This document shows positions 46,501 to 57,877 of a DNA stretch of 64,000 nt, piece by piece. The translations under genes were made by a program, and so were the position numbers. Source of the stretch: Bilabrum cf. latius (taxonomy: Eukaryota; Bigyra: Bicosoecida; Bigyra; Bicosoecida); NCBI GenBank assembly GCA_965178125.1, contig OZ237766.1, forward strand, positions 1 through 64,000, written 5' to 3'. The notes under the pieces were generated by a model that made no database searches, had not been told where the DNA came from, and was given only the letters and a program-made list of their open reading frames with translations. Within the stretch, counting starts at the first letter, position 1; each line of letters begins with the position of its first letter.

Positions 46501-46957
46501 GCCGCGCATGCCCGTGGATGGTTGCCTGTACACGGTGAATCCAATCGCGATCAAGAAGGAGCTTGACGTGTACACGGAGAACAAGCGGCTGCTGCACTTC
46601 GTGGACACGGAGGACTTCGGGACCGTGGGGATGGTGGCTGTGGGGGCCACTGTGGTTGGCTCGATCCACATCACGGTGGAGGACGGGTCCAAGGTGCGCA
46701 AGGGGGACGAGCACGGGTACTTTGCTTTCGGGGGGAGCACCGTGCTGCTGCTGTTCGAGCCGGGGAGGGTGCGCTTTGACGCCGACCTGCTTGAGAACTC
46801 GTATGAGCGCGGTCTGGAGACCATCGTCAAGGTGGGAGACAGGATCGGGCAGGCGGTGCCTCCGGGGGTCGCAGATGGGGGCAGGGAGGCGGAGGGAGCC
46901 GCGGCAGGAGGCGCAGCGGCGGCGGCTGCTGCTGGTGGGGAGGAGGAGGGGACCTGA
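43562..46957 (+). CDS. C2/EF-hand phosphatidylserine decarboxylase (plant PSD2/PSD3 type)
   Basis: 1020 aa in three exons: 43562-43675, 43772-43950 and 44188-46957 (TGA). Introns are GTCAGC...TCGCAG and GTGAGC...CCGCAG. [TAG] at 43640, 45137 and 45767. It begins MGCGTS, a myristoyl/palmitoyl signal. A C2 domain spans exons 2-3 (SDPYVIAECQG, NPVFNERFDFML). A long linker has a GKGKGKGKGG run. Two EF-hands lie at about 560-572 (DGDKDGRLEKEE) and 602-613 (DADGSGALEESE). The decarboxylase domain includes FNEFFYRKL, LWIKGKQFSV, RLAPQDYHRWHFPVSG, LYTVNP and FGGST; the last is the pyruvoyl autocleavage site (GGST) near residue 947. It makes phosphatidylethanolamine from phosphatidylserine, probably Ca2+-responsive and membrane-bound. 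Confidence 0.95.
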
Positions 46958-47063
46958 TTTATGCGGTGCATTGCACGCACCCTTATTTGAGATGTGCCCA
47001 TCAAGAGACGATTGCTGCCCTGCCATGGATACGGTCGCCGAACCCAGATCACTTGATCCACAC

Positions 47064-48443
47064 TCATTTCCCTCTCTTCCCCGCGCCCCCGCTCGCTGCA
47101 CCACCTGCGCCCCCACCGCCCCCGACAATGCCGGCGGCCTGCAGTGCCGCCCTGGCCGTGTTGGAGATGTGTGCGAACCGCTTCGGTCCCAGCAGCACGC
47201 CCCCGTACCAGCGGGTCACCACCACGCACGCGTCCTGCGCCCCCGCCAGCTCCAGCAACGATGACATCCTGGCGCCAGCCCCGCTCTCCCCGTCCTCGTC
47301 GTTGTCGCTCACCACCACCGGTGGATCGGCCACCTCCCCGCCCTCGGTCCTCCGTCTGAACCTGAAGGCGAGCATGTTGTGAGTGGCCTTGGCCACCCGC
47401 TTGTCCTCCAGGAGACGAGCCAGCACGGCGCGCACCTCCGCCTCACTCGTCACACGGGCCGCGAATCCCACGAACTCCGACTTCCGGTCTATCAGCGATG
47501 GACCCTTGTGGATGGTGGGGCATTCCACCACCACTTCGCCGGTGCTGGTGCCGGTGCTAGCGCTGGCTGATTCGGCCGCAGCTGTACCCTCTGTGCCTGC
47601 TGCAGGTCTAGCGCTAGGTGACCCGTCTCCGTCTGAGACAGCCAGACTCTTTGCATCCCCGCTGGCACTGGCACTGCCAGCGCCCTCGCCGGCCCACGCC
47701 TCCAAAGCAGCCTACCGCACTGCCTGTGCCGCTGCAAGCACGTGTTCCTGGGCCGACTGGCACTGCAGCTGAGAGCTCAGGCTGCTGCCAGCTGCACCAG
47801 TGCAAGTCCCAGCATCAATCGGTGCCGTTCCCTCCTCTACACCGCTGCCAGACGCACTACCAGTGATTCCCTTGCATGTGCCTTTGCCATCTCTATCAGC
47901 TTTTCCCAGCGCCCCCTGTGCAGGTGGTACCCTCACCCAACCATCCTCCAGGCCAATTGGCACGCCAGGTGTGGCCGCCCCGGGGCCTGCCGCAGACCCA
48001 GATGCAGTCCCACCAGGCTGCTGCAGCACGCCCCCGCGCACCTCCAGGGATGTTTCCCACGCTTTGGCTCGCAGTGCGGCGAGCGCCTCTTCGTTGATCC
48101 CCTTGCCAATGAGCATGAGCGAGGCACCAGCCTCAGGGTATGCCAGCGGGATATCAGCGACCATCCGCACTGTTCTGGTAGTAAGCCCACTACTGTTGTC
48201 GCATAGAGAAATAGTCAGTCTGTATGACGACAGCTCGCTGCTTGCAAATGCAGCCAGAGCGGCGTCTGGATCGCTTCCGATCGTTCGCATTGCATGCAGC
48301 AGCCTCCTGGGCTCGGGTGCCGATACTCGTTCAGCCCCTAGGCTGGATGTGCCTTCGAACCCGTCGCAAAAGCTACCCCCAAACGTTGCTTCAAGCGCTT
48401 CGATCTCATCAGATTGCCTCTTTATCTATTCCGATGTCGACAT
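47064..48443 (-). CDS. IMPACT/YIH1-family protein (RWD + UPF0029)
   Basis: 459 aa from ATG 48443 to TGA. [TAG] at 48426 (codon 6, MSTSE[TAG]IKRQSDEIEALEA) and 47712. The N-terminal RWD domain runs from QSDEIEALEATFGG through YRLTISL, TVRMVADIPLAYPEAGASL and EEALAALRAKAWE. A disordered Gly/Ala/Ser linker contains the second [TAG]. The C-terminal UPF0029/IMPACT domain has DRKSEFVGFAARVTSEAEV, ATHNMLAFRF, DNDEDGESGAG, VVVTRWYGGVLLGPKRFAHI and NTARAAL. IMPACT/YIH1 binds GCN1 through the RWD domain and restrains GCN2 activation during amino-acid starvation. The linker of about 190 aa is longer than usual. Confidence 0.92.
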
Positions 48444-48674
48444 GGTCGGGTGGATACTCTAGTCCCGTGACCGACCACTGGCAGATTGCTCTTGCCGCGC
48501 TCTTCTGCGCAGCTTCCTCGCTTCCCGTCTCTACTTTCTGGCATCGCAATCCATTCGCTCAGGTATACACAGCCCTTGATCTCAGATGAGCCTCGAGCGA
48601 GGAGTTGCTCTTCGTTGAACGTTCGTTTGCGGGAGCGAACCTAATCGAGCCGGCTCGCCCGACCTCCAATCAGC
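48444..48674. promoter_or_regulatory. Divergent promoter region
   Basis: 231 bp between the IMPACT gene (minus) and a secreted protein gene (plus). No element recognised. Confidence 0.3.
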
Positions 48675-51614
48675 ATGGCTGGTATCGTATGCCTGCATTT
48701 TCTTCTTTTTATCTCGTTAGTAATTGTTTCCGTGAATGGAGCGTTGATGACCGATGAAGGCAAGCCAGTGGCCACAGACGGATACTTTCTTGACGTGGCG
48801 ATGCGTCTCTCGAAAAGGGCTGGCTCTGATCGCGTGGTGCTGCTTTAGGGTGCAACACGCTAGATTGGATCATCATCAAGTTGCATTGCATAGACAGCTG
48901 CTCTTGCTGCCTGCTCAGTTGCCCACGCCGGCGATGTTAGTCATTGCAGTTCTGAGCAGCGGGCGTACATGCGCTGCAAGCGAACAGGAACGCCAGTTCA
49001 CGCAGTGGACCCATTTGTCTCGCAACCTGCCACTGCTAGTCCAGCGAAAGGATTGACAGAGACCGTCGGTGCGTCGGACTCGCAGCAGCCCGCAGTTCCA
49101 AAGCAAGTAGCCCCCGAATCACCAGCCCAGCAGGAGCAGGCAGCGGCCTCCATGTACATGGGCGCTGTCGAGGATGCGGATCAACGCCTTGCCGTGCTTA
49201 AAGGCGCGCTTGGACAAGGGGGCATGCGCTCTCAAGACCATTTGCAGGACGCGCTTGCGGCCGTGGAGGGGCATGGTGCCTCTGCGCGATTCGCTGGAGC
49301 TGCCAGGGGCAGGAGCAGGAGCACGGCGGGTGCCTCTGCTGCCGGTCAGAGCAGAGCCTAGCACTCTGTAGCAGACGCGCAGGGCATCCGGGAGGCCCGC
49401 GCCCGAGAAGCGGTGTTGTCCAAGGCAGGCGCAGCCGCGACCGACACGGGGGTTGCAACCGGGCTGGGGTCCTCTGCAGTCTCCGCTTGCGTGAATCTAG
49501 GGACGTGCCCGCCCGCCGTCTTCGGCAAGCCGCCGGCCACGGGCCCGCCGGGTGACCCCCCGAGCGCGGGCGCCCCCCAGCTGACTGTGTCCATGCCCGG
49601 GATCGGTCCCCTGGGCCCTAACCTCAGCGGCATGGCGGGCATGATCATAGGGGCTCTGATTCACGGGATTGTGGGGCCCGAGGTGATAGAGGCAGTGCAG
49701 CAGTTCCTGGCCAAGATCATGGCGCAGATGCCCATGATCCTGCGGCAGGTGCTCATCGAGGGGGGCAATGCACAGGCACTGGAGATGATCCAGCAGATCC
49801 TCGCGCGGCTCCCCGACGTGCTGGCGCTCATCAAGCGCATCAAGGGGCTCGTGCTGGCCATCCTGGCACAGGCTGAAGCGGCCGTAAGGAGGGCCCTGGC
49901 TGCCGCTCGCATGGCGCTGCTGCTGGCCCAGGAAGCCGCCAGGCGACTCCGGGCTGTGCTGCAGCAGCTGCTGGCCGCCATCCGCGCCGCCCTTCTAACT
50001 GCGGCTGCCCTGGTCGACGCCGGGCCCGGGGGGATGGAAGCGGCTGGACGTGTGGCCCAGGGCGCTCTTGGAGGCGGCTCTGGTGTCCTGCTGCCCGCCT
50101 CCGTGGAAGACGCAGACCGGCTGGCCCGTGCGAGGGCTGATGCAGAGGGCAGCGATGCACTGGCGGGGGCGGGGCTGCAGGGAGGTGGGCCCGGCGGGGG
50201 TGGGTATGGAGGGTCGGAAGATGGCTTCCGGCTGGGGCTCGACGAGGAGGGGCTGCGTGAGTTCGGTGCGGCGCTGGGGCCCGCTGCGCTGGAGGCTGCT
50301 GCCCGCGGTCTGCTCCCGGGGGTGGGTGCTGAAGGGGAGGGGCGGGTGGACGTGGGGCGGGCGAGCGAGGCGGCGGGGCGCATGCTGGGGCAGGTGAGGG
50401 GGGCGCTGAAACAGGCGGCCACGGAGGTGGTGCGGCGGGTGCAGGAGGCCGAGCGGGCGCAGCGTGCGCTGGCGGCAGCGAGGGCGGGGGCGATGGCGGC
50501 GGCAAGGCGGGCTGAGGATGCTCGCCAGGAGGCAGAGGCGGCGCAGCTGTTTCTGGGCGGGAGCAGGGGCACGCGGGGAGGTGGTGAACCTGCGGATGCA
50601 TCGGGTGACGGCATGTCCGGCCCTATGGGAGGAGGGGAGTCCAATGGGTCCCTGCCTCTCAGGGTGGGAGGCGTGTCACCGGGCACTGTGCTGCCCGGCG
50701 TGGCATCGTCTGGGCTGGGGCACTGGGACCCCAAGGAGGCGGCAGGGGTGGCTGATAGAGCCACGGCTGCCTCTGTAGATGCGCTGCGGAGAGGAGCGGA
50801 TGCCGCTGCTGAGGCTGAGCACCGGCTGGCAATGGCTCGTCTGGTGGAGCACGCCAAGGGCGGGGTACCTGCCTTCGATCGGCGGCAGCAAGCGGAGGCG
50901 GAGGGAGGCGGGGATCGAACAGAGGAGCAGAAGCAGCAAGCAGGGACTATCGCAGGATCCGCCGCACTGCTGCAAGCCATGGCAGGGGCAGGGGCAGGGG
51001 CACAGCCCGAGCCGGCGCCTCCCCGCGGTGGCGTGCTTGCGGAGATCATCCATGCAGAGGCCTCCAAAGCAATCACCTCGGCGGTTTTGGAGGCGGCGGG
51101 CAAGCAGGCGAGGGCAGTGGCAGTGCCTGCCCTGGTAGACGCAGGGGCGGGGCCTGCGGCAAGGGCCGTGAGGGATGATGCTGCCGCTGCGATCGCGGAG
51201 GGGCTGGCTGCGGCTGTGCCTGCCGCCGCTGCTCCCGCCCTTGCCGAAGCTCTCGAGCGGCAGCTGCCCCCCGTGCTGCGAGCCTCCGTGACCCGCGCGC
51301 TGACCCACCTGCTGACCCGGGCGGTGACGCACACGCTGACGCAAGCCCTGCCCCCCATCCTGGGGGCTCGCGGGGGGTTCGGACCTAGTGGGCCTGGAGG
51401 GTTATGGGAGGAGGATGGGGTAAGTGGGGGTGGTGCAGAGTCGGGGATGTAGCCTTTGAGGGGCGTGCCCGGGGACGTGCGAGGGAGCACCCGCCGGTCG
51501 GCCTGGCTGGCGGCGGAGGCAGCGTCGGACACGATGGCCAGTCTCGCGGTTGGGGGGGTGCCAGAGGGTGCGGAGGGCGAGGGCAACGGGGGCCAAGGCA
51601 GCCAGGGAGGTTAA
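48675..51614 (+). CDS. Secreted Ala-rich helical protein (unknown)
   Basis: 979 aa, ATG to TAA. [TAG] at 48846, 48861, 48891, 49359 and 51450. A clear signal peptide (MAGIVCLHFLLFISLVIVSVNG) starts the frame. After a Cys-containing segment (CSVAHAGDVSHCSSEQRAYM) come Pro/Gly linkers, then a strongly hydrophobic amphipathic region (MAGMIIGALIHGIVGPEVIEAV... to LLTAAALV, about residues 320-450) and long Ala/Glu/Arg coiled-coil-like helices. Near the C-terminus LPPVLRASVTRALTHLLTRA and THTLTQALPPIL form a short repeat. No family recognised. The first three [TAG] cluster within 16 codons, so a missed intron near 48840-48900 is possible, although no clear GT-AG pair forces one. Confidence 0.55.
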
Positions 51615-51861
51615 AAGGGCAAGTCAAGTATTAACTTTGTATCGTTGATTCGGTCCACGTGCGACACGATGCTCCGAAGCTAGCATGGCTGCGACCGCGT
51701 GCCGATGGCTACTGCAGTTGCGACGATCATCCACTGGCAATGGCCACAGCCAACGGACCCAACTGCAACTACTGTCAGTTTCGGTTGTTGCCGAATACAG
51801 AGGCCTTAATAGCCAGTAGTTCATATTAAAATAACGTTATTCTGCACGATCCCTGGATTTA

Positions 51862-54777
51862 ATGGCTGAGCTGCCTCAAGGTGAAGGAGCTGGGTGTGTG
51901 TCCCAGTCTGGACACAACTCGCGAGGAGCAATCGCTAAGCAAGCTGCTGGATCCCAGGCGACAGCCGAAGATGAGTAGACCGGCACACCACATGAATCGC
52001 TTTTTCGGTTCGATCGAGACATTACTGTGGTTTGGGATACATCGGCAGCACAAATGGCTTCTCGCGCCAGATACCAGGCTGCCTCTCGGTTGCTGAGTGC
52101 AGTGGTAGCCGGAGCACAAGGGGGCGGGCTGATTGTTGCTGAAGATATACCACTATGGATGGCTTCCATTGCGGCCGCTGGGTCGTGCTTCGCGCCTCCG
52201 GCAGCGGCCTGGGTGCCGCCTGCGCCCACAACCATCCCTCCCTCCAGCATTGAAATGTGCCCGCCCTGGTGGCGAGCCATCCTCTCGCTCACAAGGCCTA
52301 AGGGGTACATTGATAGGGAGCTCAGTAGCGTTGGCACACACGACTTGCTGAGCGGCTGCTACCGGCGTGCCTGTCTGTGTTTGCCCCCAGACGTGCGCGG
52401 CAGCAGGACCAGTGCTGGGGAGCTGCCCCCCGGTGCTGGCGTTAGCAAAGAGGACACGCGCTTGAGTGGTAACCTGGACCGTGCAATCGTCACACTGGAC
52501 CGCGCGCGAGGTCTCTCCGACGTGGGTGCAGCCATGCGGGCCCAGCTGCTGGGGGCCTCTCCGCACCCCGCCACTGCCACTGCCACTGCCACCGGTCCTT
52601 GCCTGCGAACAGGTGCCTTTATTGGGGACATCGTTGGGCGAGGACAGAGTGCATCGCATGAACGTGCGCATGAGGGCTCGCAGCGGTCACACCCGTCACT
52701 GCCCTTCTTGCCGCTGCCCTTGCTGCTTGGGTCCGGTGAGTGCAGGCGGCTGCTGGCCCCCGCCGAGGAAGACCTCAGAACGGCTCTGCACCCGTTGCAG
52801 AGATGTCTCGCGAGTGCGCGGCGCCGGCAGCTAGGTTCCGCCTTGTTCCGCCTGATTCCGCCGCCCTGGCAGTTCGTGCATGCCCGTCGCCGGTGCCCCC
52901 CGAAGCCCATGCAGGAACGGCCATCGGCATGGGCCTTCTTGGCCTGGAGGGACTGGTGGTTCCGCAGGCGGCGCGGCGCCGTTTGCCTGGCGGAGGCCCT
53001 CCATCAGCGCGTCTTCCGCTGGGAGAGAGAGGCGTTCGATCGACTGCGGGGGGCGGCGGAGGAGCGGCGCCGCGCAATGGAGGCGGCAGCCAAGCAGTTC
53101 CGTCATATAGGCGGGTGGGCGCGGCGCCGCGATGGGTTTCGCAGGCTAAAGCTCTGGTGGTGGTGGCGCACCCACGCGCGGCCCATGCTGCCCCCCTGGG
53201 CCCGAGCTCTGCGGGAGTGGAGGCTGCGGCGTGCCTGGGAGGGCCTGTGGGAGAAGCTGGCGAGGAGGAGGAGGCGGGTGGCTCGACTGGCGGCACTCAG
53301 GTGCCTGCTGCGGTGGAAGAGGTACATGCGAGGGCTGGCCAAGCTGCGGTCAGTGCTGGCCAGCGTGTTTGGGGTGGGGTTCCGCCGGTGGATGTTCCGC
53401 AGGTGGAAGCACCGCGCACGAGAGCTAGCCCGGGAGCGGCGCGAGAGGAGTCGCATGTTCCCCGAGGACGAGAGGTCCGCCCGGGTGGAGCAGGAGGGCC
53501 GGGCTGTGCACTCGATCATCCGCTGGTGGAGGGGCATGGCATGGGAGCAAGCAGTGCCGGTGCTGCGGGAGGAGCTGCCGGCAGCCCCTGTGCAGGCGGA
53601 GATGGAGCCAAGGCTGGGGTTGTGCGAGTGTGTGATCGAGGCCGGGCTGAGGGTGCCATGCGCCTGGCACACTGCTTACCCGCGGGACGCACCTTGGGTC
53701 AGACTGAGGGGATCGAGCGATCGTGGAGCCAGTGGGCATGGGGGCGTGTAGGAGGGCAAGCGGAGACTCAGGGCCGATCGTCTGGCAGCCATGCGGCAGA
53801 GCCAGCTGGCACACAGCGCGCGGGTGAGGGGGGCGCATCTGCTGCGGTTGAAGAGAGAGGTGATGGTGGCGCACGGGTTCAAGACCGACAGGGGATTGGC
53901 CGGACCTGGGGGCGCCTCCGCGGGTCCGCTCGATCGGGAGAGCGCTTGTTCCCTGGGTTTACTGGGGGAGGAAGGGGGGCTACTTCCTGGTAGGGGGTGG
54001 AGATGGATGCAGAGAATGGGGCGTGACAATGCACCGCTGCAGGGCATGGGTAGGAAGGAAGAGGACGAGGGGCAAGTCGATGACGATGCTCCGTTAGGCA
54101 AAGGGGCGTAGCCTCCTGCGGGGACCATGCGCAGTCCAACCCGGGGTCATGCTGCGGACAGCCTAGGCACGCAGACGCTCTCGGATGCACTGCGTGTATC
54201 CAGAGAGTCGGGAGCCGGTCTACTGCAGGAAATCAAGTCCAAGTCGAGCACAAGTGCAAGAATAAGCACAAGATCAAGGGAACAGGGGCGTGTTCTCGCA
54301 GCACGGGCGTCCTCTCTCCGGGCGGAAGATGCTGAGGGGCGACTGGCAGTGAGTGCGCTGGGGCGGTGGGGGCACGCGCCCCTGTGGTGGGGGGCGGCGC
54401 TGCCTAACGGGTGTGATGAGGGCGATTCGTCCACCTGTAGCGACGTGACGAGTGATCTCTCCGGCACGAGAGGCAGGGGTCATACAGCAGTCCCAGGTCA
54501 AGCACAATCCCCGCAGCGGCCGAAGACCGTGGTATCTGCCAGTGGCCCCGCCAGTGCCAGCGGCAATGGCAGCAGTGCCATGCACCCCCGTGGGCCCAAG
54601 CGACGGTTCCATTCAAAGCAACCCCCTGCCCTGCGGTGCTCGCGCGGAGATCACCTGGCCCGGCGACTGCAGGCGGCGCGCGAGTTGGTGGATCGAGCCG
54701 GGGGCAGGAGCATGATGTCCTCGATGGGGGCGGTGGAGGGGCGAGCAAGTCGGTTCAGGCGAAGGAGACTGCGATGA
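51862..54777 (+). CDS. SFI1-like Trp/Arg-repeat protein (putative centrin-binding)
   Basis: 971 aa from ATG 51862 (MAELPQGEG) to TGA; [TAG] at 51976, 53749 and 54109. The central region (about 52920-53550) carries repeated short units with Trp followed by basic residues: AFLAWRDWWFRRRR, ALREWRLRRAWEGLWEKL, CLLRWKRYMRGL, GFRRWMFRRWKHRAREL and SIIRWWRGMAWEQ. This resembles SFI1 centrin-binding repeats (A..7..LL...F..W+/K). SFI1 proteins sit at basal bodies or centrosomes and bind centrin. The N-terminal and C-terminal thirds are low-complexity and Ser/Arg-rich. No catalytic motif. The SFI1 assignment rests on repeat character, not on a proven alignment. Confidence 0.5.
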
Positions 54778-55254
54778 AACGGTGGTTGCGCAGCGATTCA
54801 ACGTGGTAGCGAACGAACAAACGAACGAACGAACGAACTGGTGGCGATGAACCTTCGTTTTGAGCACTGCTGAGGTTCGCTCTGCAGTTGACGCCTGCCA
54901 TCATCGTGTGACGCTCCATATATTTTCGGCTCGTGAACATGTCTGCCTGGTCGTTCTTACCAGAGGTATCGCCGTTTGTGTGCTAGGTCACCACCGTGGC
55001 GTGCTTCATTTTCTGCATTGCAGCGTCTGGCTTAGGAGCTGTGAGAGATGGTTTCGATGCGCACTAGATGGATGTCGGCCAACGAGCTTGTGCTTGCAAA
55101 AGGACCGATTCTAGTGAAGTAAATTGTCAAAATTGTACCCAGTTGTGGTAGATGACCATATCTTCGGTGCTAGCTCGCATGAATGCTTGCGTGTTGTAGA
55201 ATTCCCGCACGTGCGTAATACAATTCCTGCTGCAACCGTCCCACGTCCTTGCAG
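54778..55254. other. Upstream region with (CGAA)n and probable first exon of the next gene
   Basis: Contains a CGAA microsatellite at about 54811-54838. Several possible short exons and GT/AG sites occur (for example an acceptor TTGCAG near 55020), but I could not decide which one supplies the N-terminus of the tryptophan-rich membrane protein. Confidence 0.35.
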
Positions 55255-56286
55255 GGTGGCACTCTCCCCGGTCTTATCAGCGTGGGAGAGCTTAGTGCCT
55301 AGTATTAGACCGCCATTACCCCCGCAGGGTATGCGTTCTCCATCTGGGGCGCTATATACTTTGCACTTGCCCTGCAGATGGTGCTGATCTGCCTTCCAGG
55401 ACAGGGTCAATGGGCCGCCGAGAACCTGCACCTCTGGTTAGGGGCTAACTTTGTATTAAATGGCTTGTGGATCTTCATCTGGACGAGCGAGCAGACGGTG
55501 CTGGCCGCCATCTGGCTCGCCCTCCTTGTCACCGGCACGCTCATCCCAGTGTACCGGCAGGCAGGATTCGCCTCGGAGTATTCCCCCCTCGCAACTCGGT
55601 TCCTGGGGCTTGGAGGACAAGAGGGGACCGCTGAAGAGCGCTCCCGTCTGTAGGAAGGGCCCTACCGCGCCGCGGTAGAGGCCATGGGCGAGGGCGTGGG
55701 CTCCTGGGTGCCGGCCAGCACTCGATCCGTGACCCGGTTCGGCATCAGCCTCTACCTGGGCTGGTGCTGCGTGGCGACCATCGTGGCGATCGCAGTGGCC
55801 TTTACGCCGAAGAAAGGCATCGCGAACCTGGGATGGAACCCCAGCGGCTGGGGCATGGTCGTGCTCGCGGTTGCAACCGTCCTGTCCCTGCTGGCCGTGG
55901 TGCTGCACAGGGATTGGGTGCTGCCTCTGCCCATCGGATGGGCCCTCATCGCCATCCACTGGCAGCTGCAGCCGGAGAACAGACTGTCCTACCAGCCGGG
56001 TACACCCGCCCTGGCTCGCGTGGCCCTCGGGCTTGGAATCACGTGCCTGGTGTTGGCCGCTGTGGGGGCGCTCATGTGGGTCCCTGACCTGGTGGGGTGG
56101 GTCACGGGGCAGGACCAGGAGGGCAGCGGGGCGGCCAGCGGGGGGCAGGCGGACTGGACTTCCAGCAAGCACGACTCGCTGACTGGGCCGGAGAACAAGG
56201 GCGCCGCGGTGCGGAACCCCCTGGATGCAGCGGGGGGCGTGGATGTAGAGGGGCATCCCGGGCTGGAGAGCAAAGCGGATCTGTGA
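55255..56286 (+). CDS. Tryptophan-rich TspO-like membrane protein (5' exon not located)
   Basis: Last exon, 343 aa, from acceptor CCTTGCAG (exon starts 55255, phase 0) to TGA. The frame upstream of the acceptor has TAA, so at least one 5' exon is missing from this annotation. [TAG] at 55300, 55306 and 55651. The start reads GELSA[TAG]Y[TAG]TAITPAGYAFSIWGAIY; TPAGYAFSIWG is the signature of tryptophan-rich sensory proteins (TspO/MBR-like). Next come NFVLNGLWIFIW, then FGISLYLGWCCVATIVAIAV and three further hydrophobic spans (six or seven in all), and a hydrophilic Gly/Ala tail. Related proteins are membrane proteins of unclear ligand, sometimes linked to tetrapyrrole or sterol transport. Confidence 0.75.
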
Positions 56287-56387
56287 ACCAGACCGTGATT
56301 TCTCTTGTCCTTGCAGTACATTGTACTGATTGAAGGTGGTCGAAAACTTAGCGTGTTAATACCCATCGCTTCATCCGCTCTCGCCCC

Positions 56388-57877
56388 TCACAGCCCCTCG
56401 AGGCTCTCTGCATCCACTGACCTCACCACGCACTTGCCCTTGTCCGCCCTGCGGCTGGGCACTCCGGGCCCCGGCCTAGGTGGGCCCAGCCACGAACACC
56501 GAGGGATGCTGCTCCCCTGCCGGGCGGAGGGCCCCGCGGACCCTTCAGCTCCCGCCCCGAAGAAAGCCTGCAGCTGGAACTGTCCCGCCAACTCTGCCGC
56601 TTCGTCCTCGTCGTCATCCCACTCGACGGCTATGCCCAGACCTCCCGCCTTGGAGTCGCTTTCACCCGACTTGGTGATGCTAGACGGGGCACCCAGCGCC
56701 TGTTCCTCGTCTTCATCATCGTCACCATCATCGTCATGATTGTCCCCGTCCTACCCGTCTCCGCCGTCCATTGGCGCCTGGCCCCCCTTGCCCCTCCCTT
56801 TCTCCATCTCTCTGCTCACACTCACCCCCGCCGCCTTGGCAGCCGCCTCCCGCGCCCCCTCCAGCAACACCCCCACAGTGCTCCACGAGAAGCGCGCCAG
56901 CCGCGGATACCCGAACACAGGGTCTACTCCCTCTCTGATCCACCGCTTCGTGTCAGGGTCTCCGGGGTAACCGCTGCCCAGGGGCTGCCCGTCCTTCGCC
57001 AGGGGAAACGCATGTGACGAGTGGAATGGCGCGGACGAAGGCACAGACTATGATGCCGGCGATGAGGTAGAGGCAGAAGCCGAGGACAAAGAAGAGGCAG
57101 ACGAGGACGAGGACGAGGCAGAGGCAGGCACGCTGGGGGCAGTGTACCCGGGGGGCAGGTACCCGGGCTCAGGAAAAGCGTAGTCTACCATGGCTGCATC
57201 CCTGGTCACCTTGGCGCAGATGCTGGCCGCACCCACCACAGGAAAGTTGGCGTCTGCTTTCTTCTCCACCGTGAAGCGCGGCGCCGGGTACCTGCCGTTG
57301 CGGAACCTCCTCTCTAGCAGGGACTTATACCTGTCTGGATCCCCCACTGTGTCTACTATCACATGAGCCACTTTCACTCCGCGCTCCTGCACGGCCCTGA
57401 CCATGCCCTCGGCCGAATCGAAGGAGAGCGCATTGAGGCTGTAAGGGTGTCTGCGGAGCATGTTGGCGCCAATCTCCCGCGCAGATATAGAGTGTACCAC
57501 GTAGCCGATCCTAGAGCCTTCGCCTTGCAATCGGGTGAGCAGGGTGCTCCGCTTTGCGTGTGTAAGCGCTTTGCTGTCGTTGAATCCAAGCTTGCGGATG
57601 GTCGCGTCGTCGCTTTCCCGCCAATACGCAGCTCCATACACCATTGGTCCTGCAAGGTGGCAGTTTACGCATGATATGCGTGCGTTCTGAAGATGAGGCT
57701 GCATTGTCTGCGCTCTACATGCCCGTGATCCTCACCAAGTACTGGCCCGCGCCCAGCCTCATCGATCCCAAGAACGACGGAATCGCCTCCACGGCATGTA
57801 TCGGGAACCGCACTAACCGTCAGCATGGAACCGTATTCATTATGTGTAATGATAGCATCTCCTGCCTCGGATTCCAT
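56388..57877 (-). CDS. RNASEH2A: Ribonuclease H2 catalytic subunit A
   Basis: 467 aa in two exons: 57877-57736 and 57649-56388 (TGA). Intron 57735-57650 is GTGAGG...TTGCAG, phase 1, splitting the active-site region [23 protein letters not shown]. Catalytic acidic residues: Asp-Glu in GIDEAGRG, Asp in VIVDTVGDP (family DxxG-type) and Asp in [30 protein letters not shown] is diagnostic. [TAG] at 57048 lies in a Ser-rich insertion before [13 protein letters not shown] and [14 protein letters not shown], the conserved C-terminal part, so the domain is complete only with readthrough. [TAG] at 56751 precedes an acidic tail ([15 protein letters not shown]) that ordinary RNase H2A lacks. Removes ribonucleotides from DNA and RNA from RNA/DNA hybrids. 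Confidence 0.93.

Noticed and set aside
44591-47128. 845-codon minus-strand frame opposite the decarboxylase
   Set aside because: It is antisense to a clearly conserved gene and shows no family motifs.
49661-51586. 641-codon minus-strand frame opposite the secreted Ala-rich gene
   Set aside because: It is a GC-driven antisense shadow rich in Pro/Ala/Ser; the plus strand has a signal peptide and a continuous frame.
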